64,000 nt of DNA from Geothrix sp. SG200 (lineage in GTDB: Bacteria; Acidobacteriota; Holophagae; Holophagales; Holophagaceae): NCBI RefSeq assembly GCF_022808935.1, contig NZ_JAKZFR010000004.1, forward strand, positions 186,001-250,000, in the 5' to 3' direction. Made by a program: the position numbers and the translations under genes. Position 1 is the stretch's first letter. Each line of letters begins with the position of its first letter. Below, piece by piece: positions 19,323 through 28,900 of this stretch. The notes below the pieces were generated by a model. It was not told the origin of the DNA. It worked only from the letters and a program-made list of their open reading frames with translations, and made no database searches.

Positions 19323-19824
19323 TCCCGCCCGGCGTTTCGAACCTGCCGAGGATGTCCAGTTGCGGGCGGAACTCCGCGACCTTCTGGGCCTTGGGCCCGT
19401 CGTCGCCAGCGCCCCCGCGGCCCCCACCGCCGAGCTGACCGCCCTGGCCAGCGACCTGCGCCGGGAGGCCCAGCGCCGCCGCCGCACCGAGCGCAAGCGA
19501 CCCACCTGGGGCCTGCTGGCCGCCGCGGCCCTGCCCCTGCTGGCCGTCCTGACCGGCCTGGGCGCCTGGGGTTTCCAGCAGAAGCAGCGGGCCGACGGGC
19601 TCGCGCTCCAGGCCCAGCGCCAGGAGCAGGAGATGGCCCGCATGGCCGCCACCCACGCCGCCGAGGTGGCCCGGGAGCGGCAGGCCAAGGAGGAAGTCCA
19701 GCAGCAGCTTCAGTTGGCCTCGAAGCAGGGGGGGCGGAAGACCGAGCCCTACCTGGTCATCCCTGTGGAGAAGCCCCTGAGGTTCCAGGCCGACGACTAC
19801 CAGCGGGTGAAGGGCAAGCCCTAG
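19309..19824 (+). CDS. Single-pass membrane protein, probable partner of the ECF sigma factor
   Basis: A 171-residue protein with a cytosolic N-terminal domain (residues 1-65, charged, helical), one TM segment (about 68-92, WGLLAAAALPLLAVLTGLGAWGF), a long coiled coil (RADGLALQAQRQEQEMARMAATH...) and a short C-terminal domain. No zinc anti-sigma HxxxCxxC motif is present, so it is not a classical ZAS anti-sigma. The 14-bp overlap with the sigma gene and the topology nevertheless make an anti-sigma or signal-coupling role likely. That is inference only. Confidence 0.65.
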   Translation: MSWSDPARRFEPAEDVQLRAELRDLLGLGPVVASAPAAPTAELTALASDLRREAQRRRRTERKRPTWGLLAAAALPLLAVLTGLGAWGFQQKQRADGLALQAQRQEQEMARMAATHAAEVARERQAKEEVQQQLQLASKQGGRKTEPYLVIPVEKPLRFQADDYQRVKGKP

Positions 19825-19859
19825 CCGGAGCCGCAGTACCGAGTCGATGGGAATGGGGA

Positions 19860-19892
19860 AAGAGAAGAGCCGGCGTTGCCGGCTCTTCTCTT
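19860..19892. terminator. Bidirectional intrinsic terminator
   Basis: A perfect 15-bp stem (AAGAGAAGAGCCGGC, loop GTT, complement) lies between the sigma-partner gene and the convergent XPB-partner gene. It is A/G-rich on one outer side and T/C-rich on the other, so it can stop transcription from both sides. Confidence 0.85.
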
Positions 19893-19935
19893 GGGGGTCC
19901 GGGGGTGTTCGCGACGCGAGGGACCCCGGAGACCA

Positions 19936-21846
19936 TTATCCTGCCTGGCTGTGATTCGCCGGGGTCCAGCCGCGCTCGTTGAGGAGCTTCACGCCCTGGA
20001 TGCGGGTGAGGCGGAAGGCCATCTCCTCCTGGTGGAGGTGGCAGAAGGCCAGCAGGTGGTCCTCCTGGATGGTGCGGGGCGAGACCCGCCGAAGCTGCGT
20101 GCGGTGGGCCGCCGGGGGCAGGTAGGTCAGCTCCACCATGAGGGTATGGCCCGCGGCGTATTCGAGGATGCGCTGCACCTCCTCGGCCAGCTGGTCCTCT
20201 CCGCCGAGGTGCAGCATGGGGATGCGCCGCTGCACTTCCTGGTAGAGGGCCGGGTCCTCGTCGTGGAGCTTCTGCAGGGCCGAGCGCACCATCTGCTGCA
20301 CAGGCTCCAGGTGGTGGTTCATGCCCTTCTCGTCCACGAAGGCCAGGGCGGCCAGGGCCCAGAGGTAGAACTTCTCATCCCCGTCTACGCTCAGGGCCAA
20401 GAAGCGGCCGGGCTTGGGCATGAAGCCCGCCTGCTTGAGCAGGGCATGGGCGTTGCCGTCGCCGCGCACCTCGAGCACCGTCTCGGACAGCGAGGCCAGC
20501 TTGAGCGGGGCCAGCTCGGGGCGCAGCTTCAGCTCGTCCGCCAGATGGGCGGTGCGGGCCCGCACGAGGCGCACGCCCTGGTGCACCTCCACCTCGCCCA
20601 CGCGGCGGGAGAGATCCTCCAGCAGCTGGAGCAGGGGCTGGGGCAGGGTCTGGGTGGAGGCGCCCAGGCGGCGGCCCAGCTCCTCCAGGGGCACGCCGGC
20701 ATCCAGGGCGCGCACCAGGGTGGCGTGGGCCACGCGGAAGGTGCCCATGGCGTCCAGGGCCTCGACGTCGGCCAGCTGGGCCAGCTGGAGCAGGCGGTGG
20801 GGATTCTGGAGCAGGGGCGTCAGCAGCTCGAGGGTGGGCTGGAGGATCATGGGCTGATCGATCTCCAGCGGCTGCCAGTGGGCGGCGGTGCCCTTGAGGT
20901 CGCGCAGCAGGTACTCGTGGGCCAGGGCTTCGCCATGCTCTGTGAGGCGCAGGTGCGCGAAGCCCTCGTCGCCCTGGATGATGCCCATGCGCCCCAGGAA
21001 GGGCAGGAACACCGCGCGGGTGCGCTCCTCGTCCAGGGGGTGGAGGGTCTTGAGGAAGGCGAGGAAGGGCTGGACCGCGAGGGCCTGGCCCCGGCGCTCC
21101 AGCAGGTGCTGCATGAGGAAGTGGCGGTCCTCCGCCGGGGGCATGCCCCAGGCCTTGAGGTCGTGCTCCAGGAGGCTGGCGAAGGCGCGCTCGGCCACCC
21201 AGCGGGGCGGATGGCTCGTCACCGCGGGCAGCAGGGTCTCCACGCGGCCCTCGCGGCTCCACAGCAGGCCCAGGCGGTGCAGCAGGGTGAAGAGCAGCGT
21301 GGCGTCCTGCTCTTCGTGCAGCATGGCGTTGCGCTGCATGAGCTGGCCCAGCTCCTTCTTGGCGGGAAGCCCGCCCTTCAGCACGCGCAGGCCCGCCACG
21401 CAGCGCAGGAGCACGCTGGTGAGGGCCAGGGAGAACCGGAACGGCTCCGCGGGCCGCAGCTTCACGTCCTCCGGCGCCTGAAAGTTCAGGGCGCCATCAT
21501 CGAAGTCGTCGAGGGCATCGGCCACGCGCTCGGCCACGGCCCAGTCCTCGCCATCGGGAAGGATCAGCCCGAGGGCGTGGAGGGACTCGACCAGGGGCGG
21601 GGCCGGCATGACGCCCTCGCCCGCCAGGTGCTTGAGGGCCACCAGGGACCCGCTGTCCAGGTCCGCGAGGGTGTCCGCCAGGCGCTTGTGATCCTCCAGA
21701 TGGAACACCATGGTCTTGAGCAGCCGCACGCGGCCCTCGGCCTCATCCTCCCAGCGGAGGGGGATGGGCAGGCGGCGTCGCTCACAGATGGTCCTGAGCT
21801 GCTCGTCCGAGCAGTTCGAGAGGAGCTGGTAGTGGGTAAGCGCCAT
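19936..21846 (-). CDS. Helicase-associated protein (Helicase_C_3/XPB-partner type) with WYL-like C terminus
   Basis: A 636-residue soluble protein; ATG 21846 (MALTHYQLLSNCSDEQLRTICERR) is chosen for AGGTG just upstream. The body is built of repeated winged-helix-like segments. It resembles the helicase-associated proteins, such as mycobacterial Rv0862c, that are encoded next to XPB helicases. The C-terminal LMVELTYLPPAAHRTQLRRVSPRTIQEDHLLAF stretch reads like a WYL-type ligand or nucleic-acid-binding domain. No helicase motifs are present. An XPB helicase is encoded 7.5 kb away at 29309, separated by three exported-protein genes. Partnership in DNA repair or unwinding is inferred from that pairing in other bacteria. 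Confidence 0.7.
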   Translation of the reverse strand: MALTHYQLLSNCSDEQLRTICERRRLPIPLRWEDEAEGRVRLLKTMVFHLEDHKRLADTLADLDSGSLVALKHLAGEGVMPAPPLVESLHALGLILPDGEDWAVAERVADALDDFDDGALNFQAPEDVKLRPAEPFRFSLALTSVLLRCVAGLRVLKGGLPAKKELGQLMQRNAMLHEEQDATLLFTLLHRLGLLWSREGRVETLLPAVTSHPPRWVAERAFASLLEHDLKAWGMPPAEDRHFLMQHLLERRGQALAVQPFLAFLKTLHPLDEERTRAVFLPFLGRMGIIQGDEGFAHLRLTEHGEALAHEYLLRDLKGTAAHWQPLEIDQPMILQPTLELLTPLLQNPHRLLQLAQLADVEALDAMGTFRVAHATLVRALDAGVPLEELGRRLGASTQTLPQPLLQLLEDLSRRVGEVEVHQGVRLVRARTAHLADELKLRPELAPLKLASLSETVLEVRGDGNAHALLKQAGFMPKPGRFLALSVDGDEKFYLWALAALAFVDEKGMNHHLEPVQQMVRSALQKLHDEDPALYQEVQRRIPMLHLGGEDQLAEEVQRILEYAAGHTLMVELTYLPPAAHRTQLRRVSPRTIQEDHLLAFCHLHQEEMAFRLTRIQGVKLLNERGWTPANHSQAG

Positions 21847-21894
21847 GGACACCTGAATACAGATGATCCTCCAGTGTCCCACGGAACCCTTGCA

Positions 21895-21946
21895 CGCTCA
21901 CGCGGAAAAAATGTCCGCCACGCTGGATGGTTTTCCCGCGTGAGCG
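21895..21946 (-). terminator. Inverted repeat, probable terminator of the metzincin gene
   Basis: CGCTCACGCGG and its complement (CCGCGTGAGCG) bracket an approximately 25-base loop just after the stop of the metzincin lipoprotein gene, with A/T runs inside the stem base. The 11-bp stem is strong, but the U-tract is inside the 3' arm rather than after it, so intrinsic termination is plausible rather than certain. Confidence 0.5.
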
Positions 21947-21954
21947 CAGACGCC

Positions 21955-24900
21955 CTATTCGGGAGCCTTGAGGTGGAGCGTCCGCCCCGCCACGCCATCG
22001 CTGAGGACCAGGTCGAAACGCTTCGACCGGGTCGCGAAGCTCTGGCGGCCTCCCGAGAGGATGGCGACGACTTCGCCGGAATCCGCGTTCCGGACCAGGA
22101 TGGCCGGATGGACCGACACATCCCAGGTGACCTGCATCTTCCCGTTCTGCAGGCGCTGGAATTCGGGCGCCGGCGCCTCGGCGGAGGTGGCGCGGAGGTT
22201 GGCGAGGATCCTGCCCTCCTTCACCATCCGCAACCCGGTGATGGCGTCCAGGGTGGCCGCTTCGAGCGGAAGCGCCATGACGAAGTGCCGCTCCCGGCCC
22301 TTGGGCCAGCAGCCGAGATCGGTCAGCTCCACGGGCGTGGTGAAGATCGTCTGGTTCTTCCGGTCCACGCATTCCAGCGCGTAGTCCCCCGAGCGGGGCG
22401 CGGCAGTGGGAAGCGACCGGGTGCGGAAGGCCGGGAGGAGATCGACCTGCCCGTCCGCGTGGACGATTCCCCGGACGATCAGGCACTCGCGGGCCGTGGA
22501 CTGGGCCTGGGGAAGCGGGGCATCCTCGTCGGTGCTCCTGATGAGGCCCCCAGGGCCGCTCCTGAAGTCGAGGATCTTCTTGTAGACGTAGTCGCTGACC
22601 CAGTTCGGCGAGCAGTAGCCCATGATGTCCTTGTAGGTCGTCGGGGACTTCAGCAGGCCCGCCGTGGTGTCGTAGCCCCAGACGCCGATGGCCCCGCCCG
22701 CATAGGGGTAGTCCGGATCGGCGTCGGCGGCGCTGCCGCAGGGGCTGTGGTGGCGGCCCATGTTGTGGCCGGTCTCGTGGGCGAACACCTCGGGGAAGTT
22801 GCCCCCGTCCTGGTAGCCGGTCTTGTCCCACCCGATGGCGGTGCGGTACTGGAAGGGGCTGCCGGCGTAGGGCACCCACCCGACGCCGGCCGTGCCGGAT
22901 CCGTAGGTGACATCCAGGGCGCCGAAGTAGTAGCGGCCGCTGACGGTGGGGTCGATCGCGGCATCGGCCAGGTGCTTGGCCGTGAGCTCGCTGAGCAGCG
23001 TATCCCAGCCGGTGCCATCCTCCTTGAGGGTCACCGAGGACGTGAAGGTGGCGCCCACGGCGACGTCCACGCCGGCCACGGGATACATCTTGGCCAGCCG
23101 GGCGACCCACGTGGCCTTGTTGGCCTCGGTGATGTTGCCGGTGCCGGTGGAAAGCGCGACCGGGAAGATGGTGGTCCGGAAGATGGGGACGGCGATCCCG
23201 CTGAAGCTGCGCACCTGCGTGTTGTTGGATTCGTCGGCTTCGGGGATGGCTCCGGCGGGATCCACCTCGGCGCTGACCAGGTAGACACCGTTGGGTCCCG
23301 TGGTGGTGAGGTCCGTCCCGGGAACGACCAGGTTCCAGCTGGAGGTGAGGCTGGATTCATCCAGCGTGGTGGGGACGCTGGTTCGGGCGGGCGCGACGAC
23401 TTTCGGATAGCCCGGGACGGCCACCGCATTGCTGTCCATGATCGAGATCTTCACGGAGGGGGCCGCGGTGTTGGCCTGGTTGGCCAGCACGAAGACTCGG
23501 ATGAGGGCATCCTTGCCGGCCACGATGGGGACGGATCCGTTCAGGTCCTGGGTGCTCTGGGTGAGCTGCACGTTCTCCACGTGGAGGTCGAGGGTGGTGC
23601 TGGCGGTGTTGACCGCGAAGGGCCGCGTGACTGTCCCGCCCGGGGTGCTGATGATGAGGTTGCCGCTCGCGGCGCCGGCAGGCACCGTGAACGTGATCTG
23701 GGCGGGACTGAGGCCGGTGGGCTGGATGGTCTGGCCGCTCAAGGTCAGCGTGGTGCCCGGATAGCCCAGGTAGCTGCCCGTGATGACCACCGGCGTCCCG
23801 ACCGGGCCTTGGGTCGGGTTCATGCCGGTGACGGTTGGGGCGCCATAGACCACCGAGAAAGGCTGGGCGGAGGCGCCCGTGCCCTGGGCATTGGTCATGA
23901 GGATGGGCGCGCTTCCGACGGCGGCATTGGCCGGCAGCACGGCGGCCAGGCTCGTGCCGTCCGTGAGCGTCGGGACCACGCTGGCGCCCCCGATGGATAC
24001 GCCCGTCACGCCGAAGAAGTTCATGCCCGAGATCTGGACAGTCGCTTCTCCGGGGACGCCGGAGGTGGGCGTGAAGCTGGAGATGATGGGGGCGAGATCC
24101 GCGCCCGGCGCCTCGATATCGGCCACGACGTCATCCAGGAGGAAGCTGGTGGCCCGCTGGGAATCCTCCTGGCTCTTGAAGGACAGGCGGAGGATCCGGC
24201 CCCTGTAGGGGAGCAGGTCCACGGTATAGGCCTTGTAGTCCGACGCATCCAGGTTCGACTTGGTGAGCAGGGTTCCCAGGAAGCTGCCCGAGGCATCCAG
24301 CGCCTCCACGAAGACATAATCCTTGGCCCCGCCCGCACTCGGCTCGGCTGTGACGATCTTCATGTAGAAGGTGGCGGTGGCGCTCAGAGCCGACTGCGGA
24401 ACATAGAGATCCTGGGTGATCCGATCCGATTGCACGGCCCCGTATCCGCCCAGCCAGGAGAACTGGGTGCCGCCGTGGGGCACCACCTCGGGCTGGCTGC
24501 TCGACGCGCCCTGAATCGTGCCGGTGTCCCCCTTCCAGATGACGGGGGAGGCCTGCTCGAAGCCTGTATTCATGAGCACCTGGACCTTGCTGCTCAAGGC
24601 GTACGGAGTGGCGGAGGTGGCGGTGCCGCCCGGAGTCGTCACCGTCAGAAAGCCCGCGGTCAGCCCGGAGGGTGCGGTGGCCCAGATGCGGCTATCGCTG
24701 CTGACGGTGAAGGCGGCGGCGTCCAGGCCGTTGAACTGGACCCGGGAGGCGCCCACGAAGTGCGCGCCCGTCAGCGTCACCACGGTGCCCGCCTGGAGGC
24801 CGGAGGGTGTGAACGAGGTGATGGCGGGGGTCTGGAACGCGTCGACCGTGAAGGCCGGCGAGGTGGCCGAGCCGTTGGCCGTGGTGATCCTGATGGTTCC

Positions 24901-25170
24901 GGTCGTCGCATCGCCGGGCACCACCGCATCGATCTCGGCGGCGCTCACCACCTGGTAGGAGAACGCCGGGCGGCCGTTGAAGGAAACGGCCGTGGCGCCC
25001 AGGAGGTTGGCTCCGGAGAGAGCCACCGTGGTTCCGGGGCTGCCATGGCTGGGATTGACGCCGCTGATGGAGGGTCCCGCGGGCGGCGGGGTGGAGGAGC
25101 CGCCCCCGCCTCCGCAGGCCAGGAGGACGGCCAGGGTCAGGAAGCAGGTGCATCGGGCGAGCAGATCCAT
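21955..25170 (-). CDS. TIG/IPT-repeat lipoprotein with metzincin metalloprotease domain
   Basis: A 1071-residue exported protein. The signal peptide ends in a lipobox (LTLAVLLAC) followed by GGGGG. TIG/IPT beta-sandwich repeats recur (SISGVNPSHGSPGTTVALSG, AITSFTPSGLQAGTVVTLTG, IISSFTPTSGVPGEATVQIS, TVTGMNPTQGPVGTPVVITG). A beta-rich domain (about 200-350) lies between the second and third. The catalytic part has HETGHNMGRHH, an exact HExxHxxGxxH metzincin zinc site, and a downstream DIMGYC Met-turn. It should be a surface-anchored or outer-membrane-anchored zinc protease. GGAG precedes the start. Gene order suggests it works with the dockerin protein and small lipoprotein upstream. Confidence 0.85.
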   Translation of the reverse strand: MDLLARCTCFLTLAVLLACGGGGGSSTPPPAGPSISGVNPSHGSPGTTVALSGANLLGATAVSFNGRPAFSYQVVSAAEIDAVVPGDATTGTIRITTANGSATSPAFTVDAFQTPAITSFTPSGLQAGTVVTLTGAHFVGASRVQFNGLDAAAFTVSSDSRIWATAPSGLTAGFLTVTTPGGTATSATPYALSSKVQVLMNTGFEQASPVIWKGDTGTIQGASSSQPEVVPHGGTQFSWLGGYGAVQSDRITQDLYVPQSALSATATFYMKIVTAEPSAGGAKDYVFVEALDASGSFLGTLLTKSNLDASDYKAYTVDLLPYRGRILRLSFKSQEDSQRATSFLLDDVVADIEAPGADLAPIISSFTPTSGVPGEATVQISGMNFFGVTGVSIGGASVVPTLTDGTSLAAVLPANAAVGSAPILMTNAQGTGASAQPFSVVYGAPTVTGMNPTQGPVGTPVVITGSYLGYPGTTLTLSGQTIQPTGLSPAQITFTVPAGAASGNLIISTPGGTVTRPFAVNTASTTLDLHVENVQLTQSTQDLNGSVPIVAGKDALIRVFVLANQANTAAPSVKISIMDSNAVAVPGYPKVVAPARTSVPTTLDESSLTSSWNLVVPGTDLTTTGPNGVYLVSAEVDPAGAIPEADESNNTQVRSFSGIAVPIFRTTIFPVALSTGTGNITEANKATWVARLAKMYPVAGVDVAVGATFTSSVTLKEDGTGWDTLLSELTAKHLADAAIDPTVSGRYYFGALDVTYGSGTAGVGWVPYAGSPFQYRTAIGWDKTGYQDGGNFPEVFAHETGHNMGRHHSPCGSAADADPDYPYAGGAIGVWGYDTTAGLLKSPTTYKDIMGYCSPNWVSDYVYKKILDFRSGPGGLIRSTDEDAPLPQAQSTARECLIVRGIVHADGQVDLLPAFRTRSLPTAAPRSGDYALECVDRKNQTIFTTPVELTDLGCWPKGRERHFVMALPLEAATLDAITGLRMVKEGRILANLRATSAEAPAPEFQRLQNGKMQVTWDVSVHPAILVRNADSGEVVAILSGGRQSFATRSKRFDLVLSDGVAGRTLHLKAPE

Positions 25171-25306
25171 GGCGGCTCCGGTGCCAAGGCCTCGCGGATT
25201 CGGGTTGGCTGGGTCCGGGAGAACCGTGGGGTGATTCGGTTACTGCGTAAGTTGATGCATGAGGCACCTATGATACACGCAGTCAGATCGAGGGCCTCAC
25301 AGTCAT

Positions 25307-25891
25307 CTACTGGGCAGCGAGGGTCCCCACGGTCACGGTGATGGGGGCCAGGATGGCTCCGGTCCCGTCGATCATCTGGCACTTGGCGCTGTCGGCGCCG
25401 AGGGAGACGGCTCCCGGGGGCTGGGAGGCCCGGAGGTCCAGGGCCACCCGCAGCAGGGGAGCGTTCAGGGAGGCGGGGTTGGCGATGCCCTTCTGCGCCG
25501 CGGTGACCTGGAGGGTCCCGCCAGAGACTTTGCCCTTGAGAATCTGGGGGGAGGCCCCGAGGCTGAAGGCCGTTCCGTTCTGGACGAAGGTGTTGGCGGG
25601 GTCGCCGGCGGCCACATTGGCCCAGGCCACCCGGGTGGCATCGGCACTGAATGTGGCGGTGACGCCGGTGCCCGTGGTGGAGGCGGGCCCCACCAGGTCG
25701 AGCACGAGGTGGGTGGCCGAGGAGAGGGCCACGTTCTTCTTGAGCAGGTAGGTGCCGGTGGTCGGATCCGTGTAGGCCAGGCTGCTGGCGGTGGTCGGGG
25801 CGGAGGAGCCGCCGCCCCCGCCGCCACAGGCAAGCAGGGCCATCAGCGCCAAGGCAGCGGAACCGGAGAGGAGCTTGGTCGTCGGGATCAT
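25307..25891 (-). CDS. Small lipoprotein with possible cohesin-like domain
   Basis: A 194-residue protein. I use ATG 25891 because GGAG lies six bases upstream; a GTG/ATG pair further up overlaps the previous stop. The signal peptide ends with a lipobox (LMALLAC) followed by GGGGGG. The rest (about 35-194) is one all-beta domain. THLVLDLVGPASTTGTGVTATFSADATRVAW, then GKVSGGTLQVTAAQKG and LLRVALDL follow the rhythm of cohesin modules (short strands, a loop with F/Y-DP-like SAD, then a final valine-rich strand). It directly follows a dockerin-ending gene. The cohesin assignment is my inference; the lipoprotein call is firm. Confidence 0.65.
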   Translation of the reverse strand: MIPTTKLLSGSAALALMALLACGGGGGGSSAPTTASSLAYTDPTTGTYLLKKNVALSSATHLVLDLVGPASTTGTGVTATFSADATRVAWANVAAGDPANTFVQNGTAFSLGASPQILKGKVSGGTLQVTAAQKGIANPASLNAPLLRVALDLRASQPPGAVSLGADSAKCQMIDGTGAILAPITVTVGTLAAQ

Positions 25892-25902
25892 GGGCTTCTC
25901 CA

Positions 25903-28900
25903 TCACAGACCGCCGAGGAGGATTGCGAGGTCCTTGTCATCCACCGTCCCATCGCCAGTCAGGTCGCAGGTGGGGTTGGTGGTGCCGTAGAACTTGGCGA
26001 AGAAGAGCAGGTCCCGCAGATCCGCCACGCCGTCGCCGTTCAGATCGAGAGTCTTCACCGTGACGGATGCGGTCCCGGACGTGGTGCCCGGCCAGATGCT
26101 GGTGGCGGTGATGGTGTAGGTCCCGGCAGCGGCTGGGGCCGTGTAGACGCCGCCGGCCGTGATGGTCCCTCCGCTGGCGGACCAGCTGACTCCCTGGCTC
26201 GGGGCGTTCGTCACCGTGGCCGAGAAGGTGGCCGTGCCGCCCGCCAGGAGGGACGCCGTGGCGGGGGAGACGGATACGGTCACCGACGCGGGGTTGTAGA
26301 CCGACACGGTGGCCGAGGCAGAGGCGGAGGGGACTTCGCTGCTCGCGGCGGTGACCGTGTAGACCCCGGGCGCGGCCGGGGCCGTGTAGGTGGCGGCGCT
26401 TCCGCTGGCGGTCTGGGCGGGGCTGATGCTGCCGCCCCCGGCGGACACGGTCCAGTTCACCTTGTTGTCGGTGGCGTAGTTGGTCACGGTGGCGGTGAAG
26501 GTCGTGCTGGCGGAGGGGTTCACCGTGGCCGTGCTCCTGTCCAGCGACACGCTGACCTGGGCGGCCTGCAGCTCCCACACCCCGCGACCGAAGGTGGCGG
26601 CGCGGAGGAAGCTGCCATCCGGAGCGATGTAGAGGTCCTGGGTGGCGACGAGGGGCAGGTTGCTGCCGAACCGGCTCCAGGTGGCGCCCCCATCGCTGGT
26701 CATGTAGACGCCGAAATCCGTGCCCACGTAAACCTTGTTGGCCACCAGGGGATCGGCCTTCACCACGTGGACCGGGATGCCGAAGGGGAAGCCGTTGCTG
26801 GCGGTCGGGCTGCCGTCGATGGCCGTCCAGCTGCCTCCGCCGTTGGTGCTCTTCCACAGGTGGTTGGCGGTGCTGCTGGGGGCCACCGATCCCACGTACA
26901 CCGTCGTGGGCGCGGTGCGGTCGAACTCGATGCAGCTGAGGTAGGACGCGCTCCCCGGAAGGGCCCCGCCCTTGGTCCAGGAGCTGCCGCCGCTGGACGT
27001 CAGGTAGACCCGCGACTGGTTGGCCGCGATGCCAAGGGTGTTCGGATCGCTGGCGGAGGCCGCCAGGTTGCGGATGAACAATTCCGGGTTGGTAGTATTG
27101 GTGGTGGTGGAGGACATGTCCAGCGGCGCCGGAAGGCCGCCGGTGCCTATGGCGACCCAGCTGGCTCCGAAGCTGGTGCTCAGGTAGACCTTCCCGTTGG
27201 TGGAGGTGTAGACCGCCGCCGGCCGGGCCGCGTCGCCGGGCGCCAGCTTGGGGGCGAAGGGCGCGAGATCCTTGTTGTTCGCCTCGGTGATGCCCGAGAT
27301 GGACTCGCTGAAGGATGCGCCACCGTTGGTGCTCCGGTAGATGTCGGTGTAGTAGATGCTGCCGAGCACCTGGGTGCCGTCCGTCGGATGGAAGAGGGTG
27401 GCGAATCCGTCGCCGCCGATCTCGTCCTCGAAGGTCCCTTCCGTTCCGGTGAGGGTGCCGCCGGGCGCGGCCGGCTGGCGCAGGCGGGTTCCGTTGTCCT
27501 GCATGCCCAGGGAGATCCGCCACTTCGAATCCAAGGGGGTGGCGGCGGCGGTGGAACCCACGTTGTAGACCAGGTGCGAGGCCAGGCCCTTGTTGCGCCG
27601 GTTGTCGAGGAAGGATGTGTCAAAGGAGGCGGTGGGGATGGTCACCCGGAAGGGGTCCCGCACCACGGCCAGACCCCCGTCATTGCCGACATAGAGCGTT
27701 GCGCCACTGGGCGACCAGGCGGTGGCGTGGAAGTCCGCGTGGGCGTAGACATGGCCGCTGCCGAACCAGTGGGTCAGCTGGACCCAGCTCAGGCCGCCGT
27801 CCGTCGAGCGGTAGAGGGCGAGGTTGGCCCCCACGAAGAGCCGCGAGGGGTTGTTGGGATCCACCGCCAGCCCGTGGTTGTACCAGCCCTGGCCGCCGTC
27901 ACTGCCCATCTGGGGGCCCGAGCCCTGGAAGAGGCCGCCGCTCGCGGTGGGAGCCGCCAGCCAGGTCCAGGTCGCGCCCTTGTCGATGCTCTTGAGGACG
28001 CCCCGGGCCACGGTCGTACTGCTGCTGTTGGTGGTGGTGTCTTCCAGGATGGCGTAGGCCGTCGTGCCGTCCCCCGCGGCCCGGATGGTGATGCGGCCGG
28101 GCGTGAAGGTGAGGCTGGGCAGGGTGGCCGCGGTCCAGGAGGCGCCGGCATTGGTGGAGTAGTGGATGCTGGCGGTGCTGGTGGAGCCGCTGGTGACCTC
28201 CACGGAGCAGAGGAGGTCGGCAGCCGTCACCTTCTGGAGGGACCAGACCTGCCCGGTGACCGGGCCGCCCGTGGCCGCGACGAAGGTGGCTCCCCCGTCG
28301 GTGGAGATCCGGAGGCCGGCGTTCGTCGCCCAGAGGATCCGGCTGGCGTCCAGGGGCAGGATGGCGTAGGAGCGGGTGGCGGTGCCGAGGCTGCTCAGGG
28401 GGGCGGCGGTCCAGGTGGCGCCCCCGTCCGTGGTCTTGAAGAAGCCGCGGCCTTCGGCATCGAAGAAATCGCCGGCCCCCATGTAGAGGGTATTCGGGTC
28501 CACCGGGCTCATGGCCAGGGCGCCCACGGAGACGTTGCCCCCGCTGCTGCTGGTGGGGAGGGCGTCCGTGACTGAGTACCAGGTCCAGTCCGTGGTGGAG
28601 GCCGGATCCGCATTGTCGCAGCGGAACACGCCGCCGCCGCTGGTGGCCAGGTAGAGGGTGGGGGCCGTCGGATGGGCCACGATGGCCACGGGGCGCCCGC
28701 TGTCGATGTCGGGCGTGGTGCTGGTGAGCTGCGAGAAAGGACCCAGGTTCGTCCAGACGCCCCCGATGCCCGCCGGCCCGGTCGCCAGGGCTGCGGGGGG
28801 GGTGCCGGCGGGCGACTGGGCGAGAGGCTGGGCGAGCGGTCCCGCGCCCTGAAGGCGCCGTGGCGCCCAGAGGCGGGTTTGCTGCTCGGCGACCCGGTTC

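Noticed and set aside
19876-25341. A very long open frame on the plus strand across the XPB-partner and metzincin genes
   Set aside because: It is antisense to two well-supported genes and its translation is low-complexity (Gly/Arg/Val-rich), as expected from GC-rich codon bias.
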